46,769 bases of DNA from a virus (IMGVR_UViG_3300030098_006380:1-46769), one strand, 5' to 3'. Positions 21,074-28,535 are shown, counted from the first letter of the stretch. Translations and numbers: made by a program. Notes: a model not told the origin generated them from the sequence alone.

Positions 21074-21657
21074 AAATGGGTTTAATATTAGCATTAATGC
21101 TTTCACTTGGTTGCGAGCCGGCAGCCCTCCAAACCACAGACTCAGCGCCACCACCACCTGAACCAATACCTGAGTTGGGTATGCATGTAACAGAAGATTG
21201 TGGACAAACAGCGATTGGGGACACCGCATGCAACTTTGCACTGATCGATCAAAATGGAGAATATTGGCAACTTAAGCATCACTTAGGAGAAATAGTGGTA
21301 CTAGATTTTAGTGCAGGGTGGTGCGGTCCATGCAGACTGGCTGCAGCCAGCACTCAGGCTATTCAAGATGATTACGAGAACTCCGCCGTTATCGTTACTA
21401 TATTAATCGATGGACCTCACGTATCAATAGCGCCAACCACCGAAGATATATCAGACTGGGTAACGTCATATGGCATAACAACAGCACCGGTGCTACAAGG
21501 ATCTAGAGATTTAATGTTTGACATGTCGGGTGAATCAGGTTATTCTATTGGTGGATTCCCTACATATATCTATATCGATAAAAATGGGACCATATATGGA
21601 GGCCATTCAGGCTTCAGTGACGAGTACGTCAGACAAGTAATCAATAGTTTATTATAA
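21070..21657 (+). CDS. thioredoxin/TlpA-like lipoprotein
   Basis: A 195-aa protein. The N-terminus MKMGLILALMLSLGC (Cys15) is a lipoprotein signal, followed by a Pro/Ser linker (SAPPPPEPIPE). The thioredoxin-fold domain has the active site FSAGWCGPC and the cis-Pro in GGFPTYIYID. Two more Cys (EDCGQ, TACNF) lie before the fold. TlpA/ResA-type proteins reduce or exchange disulfides in the periplasm. ATGA overlap with the gene before. As a phage product it could aid folding of secreted phage proteins or alter the host envelope; that is inference. Confidence 0.9.
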   Translation: MKMGLILALMLSLGCEPAALQTTDSAPPPPEPIPELGMHVTEDCGQTAIGDTACNFALIDQNGEYWQLKHHLGEIVVLDFSAGWCGPCRLAAASTQAIQDDYENSAVIVTILIDGPHVSIAPTTEDISDWVTSYGITTAPVLQGSRDLMFDMSGESGYSIGGFPTYIYIDKNGTIYGGHSGFSDEYVRQVINSLL

Positions 21658-21858
21658 TGTGGAAAATATACAAATACAACGGTCGCTACATTCAAGGCGA
21701 CTTCATCAGCAAACACTCGACAGAGAGCGCTGCATTGAAAAAAGCCAAAAAAGAAATAAATTTTAAGTTTTCAGAGAAGCAAAAAGTGAACAAAGAAATA
21801 CGTATCTGGCTAGACGATAAGGAACATACGCCAATGGGAGTGATCATCAAAAAAACTC

Positions 21859-21866
<8 letters not shown>
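21657..21866 (+). CDS. small basic protein, 69 aa
   Basis: TAATG coupling with the thioredoxin lipoprotein. The product begins MWKIYKYNGRYIQGDFISK, then a Lys-rich helix (ESAALKKAKKEINFKF) and a β-strand (EIRIWLDDK), ending in KKTRG. It resembles small phage domains of strand-helix-strand form with an 'A-x-x-x-AK-x-E' helix. Its stop codon overlaps the 5' end of the tmRNA gene by 8 nt. Function unknown. Confidence 0.7.
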
Positions 21867-22195
<329 letters not shown>

Positions 22196-22209
22196 TAGGA
22201 AAATAACAT

Positions 22210-22467
22210 ATGGCCGATCCAAAAGACAAATGGGAAGACAACGTTGGTGAGTTTTCCATCATTGCAGGTAAAAAAGTATCATTTTATGTAGACCAAGAAT
22301 GTATCCTTTGTTCGGTATGTTCGGATGCAGCGCCCAACAACTTTCGCATCAGCGATGATGGCGATCATGATATTTGTTTCAAACAGCCCGAGAATGAGCA
22401 AGAGCTTGATCAATGTTATGAAGCGCTAGAAAGCTGTCCGGTCGAAGCTATTGGAGATGATGGGTAA
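22210..22467 (+). CDS. ferredoxin-like single [4Fe-4S] protein
   Basis: An 85-aa acidic protein with C31-IL-C34-SV-C37 (CxxCxxC) and a distant SCPVEAI motif giving the fourth Cys. This is the layout of one-cluster [4Fe-4S] ferredoxins. Two extra Cys (DICF, DQCYE) may be structural or form a disulfide. It carries electrons at low potential. In this phage it could feed the radical-SAM enzyme (12866) or the RfbH sugar dehydratase (39689), whose reaction needs an electron donor. The gene lies 17 nt after the tmRNA. Confidence 0.9.
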   Translation: MADPKDKWEDNVGEFSIIAGKKVSFYVDQECILCSVCSDAAPNNFRISDDGDHDICFKQPENEQELDQCYEALESCPVEAIGDDG

Positions 22468-22533
22468 CTCTTGACATACCACGCGTTTTAAAATACGCAA
22501 ACTATTTATATTATACCCATGGGAGGTTATAAT

Positions 22534-22728
22534 ATGTTCAACTGGAAAAACCTTTGGAAATCTTCCTCAGAACCAGTGAAAGAAAAGAGATCTCATAACG
22601 ATCAGATGGAAAAAGCCCTTTGGGAAATAAAAGACATCTATGATCTAGAAACTGAAGAGGTCGACCGTGTTGTTTTCCAAAAACGAAATAACATGGAAAA
22701 AATCAAGTTAAGAACAAAAAACAAGTAG
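22534..22728 (+). CDS. small basic hypothetical protein, 64 aa
   Basis: ATG 22534 is chosen because GGGAGG (22523-22528) lies 5 nt upstream; the ATG at 22519 has no such site. The product is charged and helical (MFNWKNLWKSSSEP, then DQMEKALWEIKDIYDLE) with a Lys-rich end. No family is recognised. Upstream are TTGACA (22471) and an AT-rich CTATTTATATTATA stretch, so a promoter is likely but its -10 is unclear. Confidence 0.65.
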   Translation: MFNWKNLWKSSSEPVKEKRSHNDQMEKALWEIKDIYDLETEEVDRVVFQKRNNMEKIKLRTKNK

Positions 22729-22771
22729 ATTTTATTTGTAAACCATAATACATATTTTAGAGGATAATATT

Positions 22772-23257
22772 GTGAAGATCTCCATTGCATTTTACAAAGG
22801 AAAAGGCAATATACTCAATAAAATTGTAAGATGCTGGACAAAGAGCAAATATAGTCATGCTGAGTTGATTTTAAACGACAACAAAACGTGGATATCTATC
22901 AGCCCCAAGTTGTGTTCTGAGATTGAAAGTACGACTCCTCTTTTAGTGGATTATGGCCAATGGGATGTCATCACTTTAAATGTTACTCCTGAACAACACC
23001 AAGTTATCTTGGATTTCTTTGAGGAAACCGCGGGGTGTGGCTATGATTGGATTGGAATGTTATGCTCTCAGTTCCTTCCATTTAGAATAAAAACAAAAAA
23101 CCGATGGTATTGCAGCGAGTGGATAGCCTATGCATTACGGATTGCTTGCATTATTGATTGGAAAATTATTAAAATATATGATAGAAAAGATCTCTCGCCC
23201 GGTGTATTATACAACATTGTCACCCAAATAAAAGACGATGAAGACACGAAAATATAA
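22772..23257 (+). CDS. NlpC/P60 superfamily (YiiX-like) cysteine hydrolase
   Basis: GTG start behind AGAGGA. The 161-aa product has FYKGKGNILNKIVRCWTK and KYSHAELIL (catalytic His) early, and RWYCSEWIAYALR (catalytic Cys) late. His before Cys is the permuted papain-like order of the YiiX/poxvirus G6R group. These enzymes cleave amide or ester bonds in peptidoglycan peptides or lipids. No signal peptide is seen, so it may act in the cytoplasm, in the virion, or after release. It overlaps the next gene by 20 nt. Confidence 0.85.
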   Translation: MKISIAFYKGKGNILNKIVRCWTKSKYSHAELILNDNKTWISISPKLCSEIESTTPLLVDYGQWDVITLNVTPEQHQVILDFFEETAGCGYDWIGMLCSQFLPFRIKTKNRWYCSEWIAYALRIACIIDWKIIKIYDRKDLSPGVLYNIVTQIKDDEDTKI

Positions 23258-23450
23258 AGTAGATGAGTGGGTTCTTTATAACATGCTGCAACCCCCCTCA
23301 GAAACAAGTGATTTTGATTACAGCAAGAAAGCTCTTATATTGAACATATGTTCTGAGCAGGATTATTATGATTATGAGATCTATATCGAAGACGATCAAA
23401 AGTTTAAAAAAGTTAGAGAAGAATATCTTTTTCCTTTGACAGACTCATAA
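23238..23450 (+). CDS. small SH3-barrel-like protein, 70 aa
   Basis: ATG 23238 lies inside the end of the hydrolase gene. The core YKVDEWVLYNML, KALILNICSEQDYYDYEIYI and a terminal VREEYLFPL strand has the layout of the small-barrel family with the GDIV signature changed to DEWV. It is acidic and Tyr-rich. Function unknown. Its 3' end contains the -35 of the next promoter. Confidence 0.65.
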   Translation: MKTRKYKVDEWVLYNMLQPPSETSDFDYSKKALILNICSEQDYYDYEIYIEDDQKFKKVREEYLFPLTDS

Positions 23451-23463
23451 AACGTGTTATACT
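23436..23463 (+). promoter_or_regulatory. sigma70-type promoter, near-leaderless
   Basis: TTGACA (23436-23441), 16 nt, TATACT (23458-23463). The ATG of the next gene is at 23473, so a start site about 7 nt after the -10 would leave only about 3 nt of leader. No Shine-Dalgarno is present. Confidence 0.6.
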
Positions 23464-23472
23464 GAGTTTGAT

Positions 23473-24264
23473 ATGCATAATCTAATATTGTTTGATGTTG
23501 ATGGAACGCTCACCGAATCCAGAGAACACTTGAAAACAAAGATGCTCAAAGCATTGCGTGAGCTTTGCCGGCACGCAGAGATTGGTTTTTTGACTGGAAG
23601 TGGTTTAGAATATATCAAAGAACAGCTGTGGCCTGCTCTGAATGATCCAATCATCAAGCATAACTGTCACTTATTACCCTGTAATGGTACAGAGTACTTA
23701 ATCACGTCAGGTGACGATGAAATCATATTCAATAATGTGTCTAAGGCAATAATGGTAGATGAAATCGGAGAAGGCATGATGCAGGAGCTAATGCAGTTAT
23801 TGTGTCGCCTTCAAGCTCAAGTGGTGGAGGAATATAACATTCCTTTGGCCGGCAACTTTATTCACAATAGAGAGTCTATGGTTAACTGGTGCCCCATCGG
23901 CCGCATCTCTAAGAAGCAAGGTCGAGAAGCCTTCAAGATATTAGACAGCAAATTGGGAATCCGCCGAAAGTATTTTGACATCCTTAGCGCTGAAATACGT
24001 GACAAAGGAATCCCTCTTACTTTAAAGTTAGGTGGTGATACTTCTTTTGATATTTATCCTCATGGGTGGGACAAGACATTTGCGTTGAAGCATTTTAATA
24101 GAGCAGACTGGGATTTTTGGTTTGTAGGCGACAGGTGTTACCCCGAAGGTAATGATTATGAGATATTTGAACTACTTAAAGAGACCGGCCGAGCTTTTGA
24201 GACGGGCGGACCAGACGAGACATTGGAAATAATAGATTTTCATATTCTCAGAGATTTAATATAG
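23473..24264 (+). CDS. eukaryote-type phosphomannomutase
   Basis: A 263-aa HAD-fold protein that follows human/yeast PMM closely in motif order: FDVDGTLTESRE (D8, D10), GFLTGSGLEYIKEQL, NRESMVNWCPIGR, LKLGGDTSFDIYPHGWDK and FVGDRCYPEGNDYEIF. PMM converts mannose-6-phosphate to mannose-1-phosphate, the precursor of GDP-mannose. Bacteria normally use the unrelated ManB/AlgC type. The product would feed Gmd and Fcl encoded at 41976-43869. The first Met is fixed by the promoter only 10 nt upstream. No Shine-Dalgarno. Confidence 0.9.
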   Translation: MHNLILFDVDGTLTESREHLKTKMLKALRELCRHAEIGFLTGSGLEYIKEQLWPALNDPIIKHNCHLLPCNGTEYLITSGDDEIIFNNVSKAIMVDEIGEGMMQELMQLLCRLQAQVVEEYNIPLAGNFIHNRESMVNWCPIGRISKKQGREAFKILDSKLGIRRKYFDILSAEIRDKGIPLTLKLGGDTSFDIYPHGWDKTFALKHFNRADWDFWFVGDRCYPEGNDYEIFELLKETGRAFETGGPDETLEIIDFHILRDLI

Positions 24265-24271
24265 GAAAAAA

Positions 24272-24781
24272 ATGGTTATACATAAAGAAATGTTTGATAA
24301 AACATCTGAAACAGAAAGAACTACAGTAATGGTGTCCGGAGGTTTTGACCCTGTGCACGTGGGGCATATCCGAATGATTCGAGAGGCTGCCAAATATGGC
24401 GATGTTATTGTGATCGCTAATTCTGATGATTGGTTATATCGCAAAAAAGGCTATGTTTTTATGGATTTTGAAAAAAGATCCGAGATATTAAGCTCCATTA
24501 AGGGAGTCTTATTGGTTGATTCCGTGGATGACTCGGATGGCACTGTTTGTGACGCTATTAGGAGACACAACCCAACTTATTTTGCTAATGGCGGTGACCG
24601 TGGCAAATCCAACACCCCGGAGCAAGATGTTTGCGAAGATTTGGGTGTGGAGCTTTTGTGGGGGATTGGTGGTGACTATAAAGCTGACGCGTCATCAACA
24701 CTGGTCGACAGGTTCCGAAAAAACACAGAAAACGAAGAAGTTGCACCAGTTAGGGCCAAAAGTAAGCACTCCGGACGCTAA
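24272..24781 (+). CDS. HxGH-class nucleotidyltransferase (cytidylyltransferase-like)
   Basis: A 169-aa protein with GGFDPVH29-VGH32 (HxGH), then VIVIANSDDWLYRKKG and FMDFEKRSEIL, the pattern of RfaE/HldE C-domain and glycerol-3-phosphate cytidylyltransferases. These attach CMP or AMP to phosphorylated sugars or polyols. It directly follows PMM, so it may activate a sugar-1-phosphate, but the family usually acts on heptose-1-P, glycerol-3-P or ethanolamine-P rather than mannose-1-P. The exact substrate is unknown. Confidence 0.85.
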   Translation: MVIHKEMFDKTSETERTTVMVSGGFDPVHVGHIRMIREAAKYGDVIVIANSDDWLYRKKGYVFMDFEKRSEILSSIKGVLLVDSVDDSDGTVCDAIRRHNPTYFANGGDRGKSNTPEQDVCEDLGVELLWGIGGDYKADASSTLVDRFRKNTENEEVAPVRAKSKHSGR

Positions 24782-24837
24782 TATAACGCGGATGAAAACT
24801 TAAGCACTAGTTAAAATATAAACTAGAAGTTGAGATT

Positions 24838-25362
24838 ATGAATCTTGCATTTGAAAATACGAAAGCGTTGAAACTAGATTCTTCGTATCGACCTCTAGAG
24901 ATTGTAGATGCCGTAGAAGCACTGGTTTTATGCTTAATAGGAAAAGCATATGCTGTGGAAACTTATAAAGAAAAGATTCGCTCGGTGTCGCAATCGTTTG
25001 ATTTGCCGGCAGTCATTGTGTTGACTCGTTATGTTAAGTTTAAATTTAAGACTATCTCTCCTACTAGAAAAAATATAATATGGAGAGACGAGAATAAATG
25101 TCAATATTGTGCAAAAGAGTTTGAAAGTAGAACTTTAACATTGGATCACATCGTGCCACGCTCAAAGGGTGGTAAAAATACTTGGATCAACTTGGTTGCA
25201 GCATGTAAGAAATGTAATCAGAAAAAAGGTGACAGAACCCCAGAAGCCGCAGGCATGAAGCTTATCCGATCCCCAGAGCGGCCAAAAACCACTATCTGGA
25301 ACATGTTAGGGACCGAAAAAGTAAACGATTTGTGGAAAAACTATTTGTGGGATTTTAGTTGA
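24838..25362 (+). CDS. HNH endonuclease
   Basis: A 174-aa protein. The HNH region (about 78-135) shows C-x-x-C (CQYCAKEF), LDHIVPRSKGG (catalytic His) and NLVAACKKCNQKKGD with the paired Cys for zinc. The N-terminal 75 residues (LKLDSSYRPLEIVDAVEALVL) are typical of free-standing McrA-like HNH proteins common in phages and marine bacteria. It may be a homing, recombination or host-DNA-degrading nuclease. It lies alone with its own leader; a CTAGTT/AACTAG dyad is found just upstream (24807-24826). Confidence 0.9.
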   Translation: MNLAFENTKALKLDSSYRPLEIVDAVEALVLCLIGKAYAVETYKEKIRSVSQSFDLPAVIVLTRYVKFKFKTISPTRKNIIWRDENKCQYCAKEFESRTLTLDHIVPRSKGGKNTWINLVAACKKCNQKKGDRTPEAAGMKLIRSPERPKTTIWNMLGTEKVNDLWKNYLWDFS

Positions 25363-25387
25363 CAATAATCTCGCAATGGGTTAAAAT
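25359..25387 (+). promoter_or_regulatory. sigma70-type promoter
   Basis: TTGACA (25359-25364), 17 nt, TAAAAT (25382-25387), overlapping the stop of the HNH gene. An AAGGAG site follows before the ATG at 25409. Confidence 0.8.
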
Positions 25388-25408
25388 CATTACAACAAAG
25401 GAGAAAAC

Positions 25409-25885
25409 ATGTCTGTTGTAAAAAGACTACAATCCCTCAAGTTGCCAGAGGATGCAATGGTGACACTTACCTATGAAGAGGGGACTGATGTCTTCGTTCA
25501 TAATGAAACCGAGGTGGAGGACGCCATTAACAACACTAGTGTAGTTAACGAATATGCGGCCCTAATCGCACACAGCAAGTTGGATGCTCGTCATCGCTGG
25601 AGCGGTAATGTGCTGCAACACCTAAGAAGCGAAGATTATTTACATGATTATGAGCGCGGAACCTATGGATTTGAAGAATATTTAGCAGAAACACTTGCAG
25701 AGAATTTTTATGATACTGATTTAATCGAATATTCTACAGAAAAATACGACCATAAACGAGGTTTTTGTACCCTAACTGCTCAAGTGGATGTGCCTTACAA
25801 TAATCTTGTTGAGGTTAATCCGTATATTGCTGGTTGGACTGTCTCGGTCGAGACTGACAATGGCACCCTCAGTTTTGATGCATAA
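25409..25885 (+). CDS. hypothetical protein, 158 aa
   Basis: A strong promoter and ribosome site fix the start. The product is soluble and acidic, with an N-terminal helix (VVKRLQSLKLPEDAM), a β-strand (VTLTYEEGTD), a Glu/Asn/Ala-rich helical middle including ARHRWSGNVLQHL, and a C-terminal β-hairpin (VNPYIAGWTVSVET). I do not recognise the family. It is followed by a 7-bp hairpin and tRNA-Asn. Confidence 0.75.
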   Translation: MSVVKRLQSLKLPEDAMVTLTYEEGTDVFVHNETEVEDAINNTSVVNEYAALIAHSKLDARHRWSGNVLQHLRSEDYLHDYERGTYGFEEYLAETLAENFYDTDLIEYSTEKYDHKRGFCTLTAQVDVPYNNLVEVNPYIAGWTVSVETDNGTLSFDA

Positions 25886-25908
25886 TGCGCGCTATTCTGC
25901 TCGCGCAT
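25885..25908 (+). terminator. stable hairpin after the 25409 gene
   Basis: ATGCGCG (25885-25891), a 10-nt loop, CGCGCAT (25902-25908): a perfect GC-rich stem overlapping the stop. No T-run follows, so it may be an RNA-processing or stability hairpin rather than an intrinsic terminator. Confidence 0.4.
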
Positions 25909-25989
25909 ATAATAAGCAGGACGTGGTTGCCGATCGTCACGTAGGCAAAGGTTTCCGGGTTTCCTAGTCCATGGCAAAAAACCGGTTAT

Positions 25990-26066
25990 TGGGGTGAAGC
26001 GCCACAGGCAGGTGCACCGGGTTGTTACCCCGGCCGTTGTTGGTTCGAGTCCAACCGCCCCAGCCA
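25990..26066 (+). tRNA. tRNA-Asn (GUU)
   Basis: A 77-nt cloverleaf: acceptor TGGGGTG/CGCCCCA, D-stem GCGC/GTGC, anticodon stem CCGGG/CCCGG with loop TTGTTAC (anticodon GTT at 26024-26026), T-stem GTTGG/CCAAC with loop TTCGAGT. Discriminator G and an encoded CCA (26064-26066) fit tRNA-Asn. A T-run follows. It is the only tRNA I see besides the tmRNA's own half-tRNA. Confidence 0.93.
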
Positions 26067-26083
26067 TTTTTTATTTTAAGCCA

Positions 26084-26100
26084 TAGTTACTAATGTGGAA
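26084..26100 (+). repeat. TAGTTA-NNN-RTGTGGR start-site element, copy 4
   Basis: TAGTTACTAATGTGGAA over the GTG start at 26095: the same word as at 2459, 2748 and 3573 with one extra base, more than 22 kb away. Confidence 0.45.
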
Positions 26101-26244
26101 ACAGTGGCAGAATTGGCAATATTAGCTATGAGTATGTTTTTAGCGGCTTTCTTTTGTATGAAAGTTTTGTTTATACCTGATTCAGCCATAAAAACCATAG
26201 ACAAAATTTATGAAGTCGAAGAAGAGATATACCAGAAACGATAG
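26095..26244 (+). CDS. small membrane protein, 49 aa
   Basis: GTG 26095 in the repeated start-site element. The product has one helix (AELAILAMSMFLAAFFCM) with a Lys/Asp/Glu-rich tail (KTIDKIYEVEEEIYQK). It overlaps the next start (26210) by 35 nt. There is no Shine-Dalgarno. Function unknown. Confidence 0.5.
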   Translation: METVAELAILAMSMFLAAFFCMKVLFIPDSAIKTIDKIYEVEEEIYQKR

Positions 26245-26467
26245 AGTTTTGGTTAAAACGTTTGCTGGCCCTAATGTCTGTGTGATACTAAAAAAAAGAT
26301 ATCTTGTATCAAAATCAACACACAAACTTGGCGTCGATGGGTGGGATGCGCAGATAACAAATCAGAAAGAAGTTGACAAATTACGCAAAAAGGGAGTACC
26401 CTACAAAAAAGCCGAGAAACCTAAAGTTTGGGTTTTTGATTGGCAAATAATAAGAAAGTGTGACTAG
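26210..26467 (+). CDS. small basic SH3-barrel-like protein, 85 aa
   Basis: The product begins MKSKKRYTRNDRVLVKTF and continues PNVCVILKKRYL, a Lys-rich middle and a WVFDWQIIRK strand. The order (N-D-R-V-L-V, C-V-I-L, WVFDW) is like the small-barrel family, but this member is strongly basic where most are acidic. Nucleic-acid binding is possible. Its end carries a TAGTTAC word that leads into PhoH. Confidence 0.65.
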   Translation: MKSKKRYTRNDRVLVKTFAGPNVCVILKKRYLVSKSTHKLGVDGWDAQITNQKEVDKLRKKGVPYKKAEKPKVWVFDWQIIRKCD

Positions 26468-26487
26468 TTACTGCAGCAAGGTTGTGT

Positions 26488-27825
26488 ATGGCGCCTAAGA
26501 AAAATTATGTTTTAGATACTAGCGTATATTTGACAGAAGCTAGCTCTATTTTTAAGTTTGATAACAATGATATATTCGTCCCTCTAAAAGTTCTGGAAGA
26601 GGTTGACGGACACAAAAAACGGCAAGATTCGGTTGGATCAAATGCTAGGCATTTTATCAGAATACTGGATGACCTCCGAAGTAAAGGCTCTTTGGAAAAA
26701 GGTGTTCGTTTAGGAAAAGGCCTAGGAATCTTGCGAGTCATGTCGTATTCATCTTTAGATAATGTGATATTTCCGCCGGATTTAGACATCAGGTTGCCTG
26801 ATCATACCATCATAGCCACAGCAAAAGCGATTCAAGTGAATGAATCAAAAAGAAAAACAATAGTTGTTTCTCGTGATATCAATATGAGAGTCATTTGTGA
26901 CTCAATAGGTTTAACAGCCGAAGATTATACATCCGAAAAAGCAGTAACTTCTTCAGAAGAGTTATATAACGGGTTTGTTGTCCAACCTGTTGATGATCAG
27001 GTCATTGACAGATATTATACCGGAGAAGAGGTTTTTATTGATGAGGATGAAATAGAAGGTCAGTGGTATCCAAATCAATATGTCATGTTGGTATCTAACG
27101 AAAATGACAAAAAATCAGCATTAGCTAGATTTAAATGTCATCACGAACCATTAATCAATGTGATACATAAGAATATTCCTGATTGGAAGATTGATGCACG
27201 AAATAAAGAACAAGCGTTCGCGATCGACATGTTAATGGATCCCGACATTAAGATTGTTTCTTTAGTTGGTCGCGCTGGCTCTGGGAAGACATTAATGGCT
27301 ATAGCGGCAGGCCTGCAGCAAACTATAGGATTAAGAGCCGAGAACAACCACTACAATCGTCTTATAGTCTCCAGACCGGTCCAACCACTGGGTAAGGACA
27401 TTGGATACCTTCCGGGCACCATGGAGGAGAAAATGCTGCCATGGCTGATGCCAATCCAAGATAATCTTAAGTTTTTGATGGGTGATAGAACTTCTCTAGA
27501 GATGTATATGGAAAAAGGGAAAATAGAACTTGAAGCACTAACTTATATCCGCGGCCGCTCAATTGCAAATGCCTTCATCATTATTGATGAGGCCCAAAAC
27601 CTTACTAAGCATGAGGTTAAAACTATCATCACCAGAATTGGCGAAGGTACAAAGATTATTTTAACTGGAGATGTTGAACAAATTGATAACGTGTACGTCA
27701 ATGAGACATCCAACGGTCTAGCACACGCAATAGAGAAATTTAAAGAGTATAGAATATCAGGACACGTTACTTTCCGAAAAGGTGAAAGATCTGAGTTGGC
27801 AACCCTTGCATCTAAAGTTTTGTAA
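26488..27825 (+). CDS. phoH: PIN-PhoH fusion ATPase
   Basis: The start is ATG 26488, with AAGG 6 nt upstream; a TTG at 26482 is in frame. The 445-aa product has an N-terminal PIN ribonuclease-like domain (YVLDTSVYL, LEEVDGHKKR, VVSRDINMRV: the spaced acidic residues). The C-terminal PhoH ATPase has Walker A (GRAGSGKTLMA), RPVQPLGKDIGYLPG, and Walker B (AFIIIDEAQNL) with ILTGDVEQID. PIN-PhoH (PhoH2) proteins are proposed RNA helicase/nucleases. PhoH is among the most common genes of marine phages; its role there is unsettled. Confidence 0.95.
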   Translation: MAPKKNYVLDTSVYLTEASSIFKFDNNDIFVPLKVLEEVDGHKKRQDSVGSNARHFIRILDDLRSKGSLEKGVRLGKGLGILRVMSYSSLDNVIFPPDLDIRLPDHTIIATAKAIQVNESKRKTIVVSRDINMRVICDSIGLTAEDYTSEKAVTSSEELYNGFVVQPVDDQVIDRYYTGEEVFIDEDEIEGQWYPNQYVMLVSNENDKKSALARFKCHHEPLINVIHKNIPDWKIDARNKEQAFAIDMLMDPDIKIVSLVGRAGSGKTLMAIAAGLQQTIGLRAENNHYNRLIVSRPVQPLGKDIGYLPGTMEEKMLPWLMPIQDNLKFLMGDRTSLEMYMEKGKIELEALTYIRGRSIANAFIIIDEAQNLTKHEVKTIITRIGEGTKIILTGDVEQIDNVYVNETSNGLAHAIEKFKEYRISGHVTFRKGERSELATLASKVL

Positions 27826-27826
27826 A

Positions 27827-27855
27827 TTTACAAAGTCAAAGATACGTGTTATAGT
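27827..27855 (+). promoter_or_regulatory. sigma70-type promoter of Fe-S operon
   Basis: TTTACA (27827-27832), 17 nt, TATAGT (27850-27855) just before the iscU start at 27887. Each box differs from consensus by one base. Confidence 0.65.
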
Positions 27856-27886
27856 CTATATAGCTTAGGCGGAGATGTACACTACA

Positions 27887-28282
27887 ATGAGTTATTCTGA
27901 AAAAGTAATCGATCACCTAGAGAACCCGCGCAATGTGGGCACTATGGACAAAGACGCGGATGACGTGGGTACGGGACTGGTTGGTGCGCCGGCCTGTGGT
28001 GATGTGATGAGATTACAACTTAAGATTAATGATAATGGAATAATAGAAGATGCAAAGTTTAAAACATTCGGATGTGGTTCGGCCATAGCATCTAGTTCTC
28101 TTATTACCACCATGGTGAAGGGAAAATCTATTGATTTTGCAAAAGATATATCAAACGCAGAAATCGCCAAAGAGTTGTCACTGCCCCCCGTAAAAATACA
28201 TTGCTCTGTATTGGCGGAAGACGCCATCAAAGCGGCCATCCAAGATTGGGAAAACAAACAACAAGAAGTAGAAAATGAATAA
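27887..28282 (+). CDS. iscU: IscU-type iron-sulfur scaffold protein
   Basis: Starting at ATG 27887, the 131-residue product carries the scaffold residues at the same numbers as in bacterial IscU: C37 and D39 (GAPACGDV), C63 (FGCGS) and C106 (KIHC106SVLAEDA). It also has the LPPVK motif at 99-103 that binds the HscA chaperone. An upstream in-frame ATG at 27875 is less likely. IscU assembles [2Fe-2S] clusters with the host desulfurase IscS, which is not encoded in the window. First gene of an iscU-nfu-iscA trio under its own promoter. Confidence 0.96.
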   Translation: MSYSEKVIDHLENPRNVGTMDKDADDVGTGLVGAPACGDVMRLQLKINDNGIIEDAKFKTFGCGSAIASSSLITTMVKGKSIDFAKDISNAEIAKELSLPPVKIHCSVLAEDAIKAAIQDWENKQQEVENE

Positions 28283-28535
28283 ACAAGATATACAAGATTT
28301 TATTGACGAAGACATTAACCCAGCTTTATCTATGCACGGAGGTCATTTGGAGATTGTATCGGTAAGCGATGGTGTCGTGGAGATACAACTCAGCGGCGGA
28401 TGCCAAGGCTGCTCTTCAGCGAGTGATACCATAAAAACCGCTGCCGGCGAACTTATGCAGAATAAGTTTCCCGATATTACACAAATCGTCGACATAACTG
28501 ATCACGCCGCAGGCAAGGACCCCTATCGCACATGA
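28275..28535 (+). CDS. Nfu (NifU C-terminal domain) cluster carrier
   Basis: An 86-aa single-domain Nfu protein: LSMHGGHLEIVSVSDG, EIQLSGGCQGCSSA (the C-x-x-C that binds a [4Fe-4S] cluster between two subunits) and a closing helix. It has no A-type N-domain, unlike NfuA. Nfu proteins pass [4Fe-4S] clusters to client enzymes. Overlaps iscU by 8 nt and the A-type carrier gene by 4 nt (ATGA), so the three are translationally coupled. Confidence 0.95.
   Translation: MNKQDIQDFIDEDINPALSMHGGHLEIVSVSDGVVEIQLSGGCQGCSSASDTIKTAAGELMQNKFPDITQIVDITDHAAGKDPYRT

Noticed and set aside
22471-22513. Promoter before the 22534 gene
   Set aside because: TTGACA at 22471 is perfect but no -10 lies at 16-18 nt; the TATATTATA further on is too far. 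Left out of the feature list.
25795-26067. A 90-aa minus-strand frame beginning MAGAVGLEPTT
   Set aside because: It is antisense to tRNA-Asn and the end of the 25409 gene. Peptides with GLEPTT are a well-known artefact of reading tRNA genes backwards.
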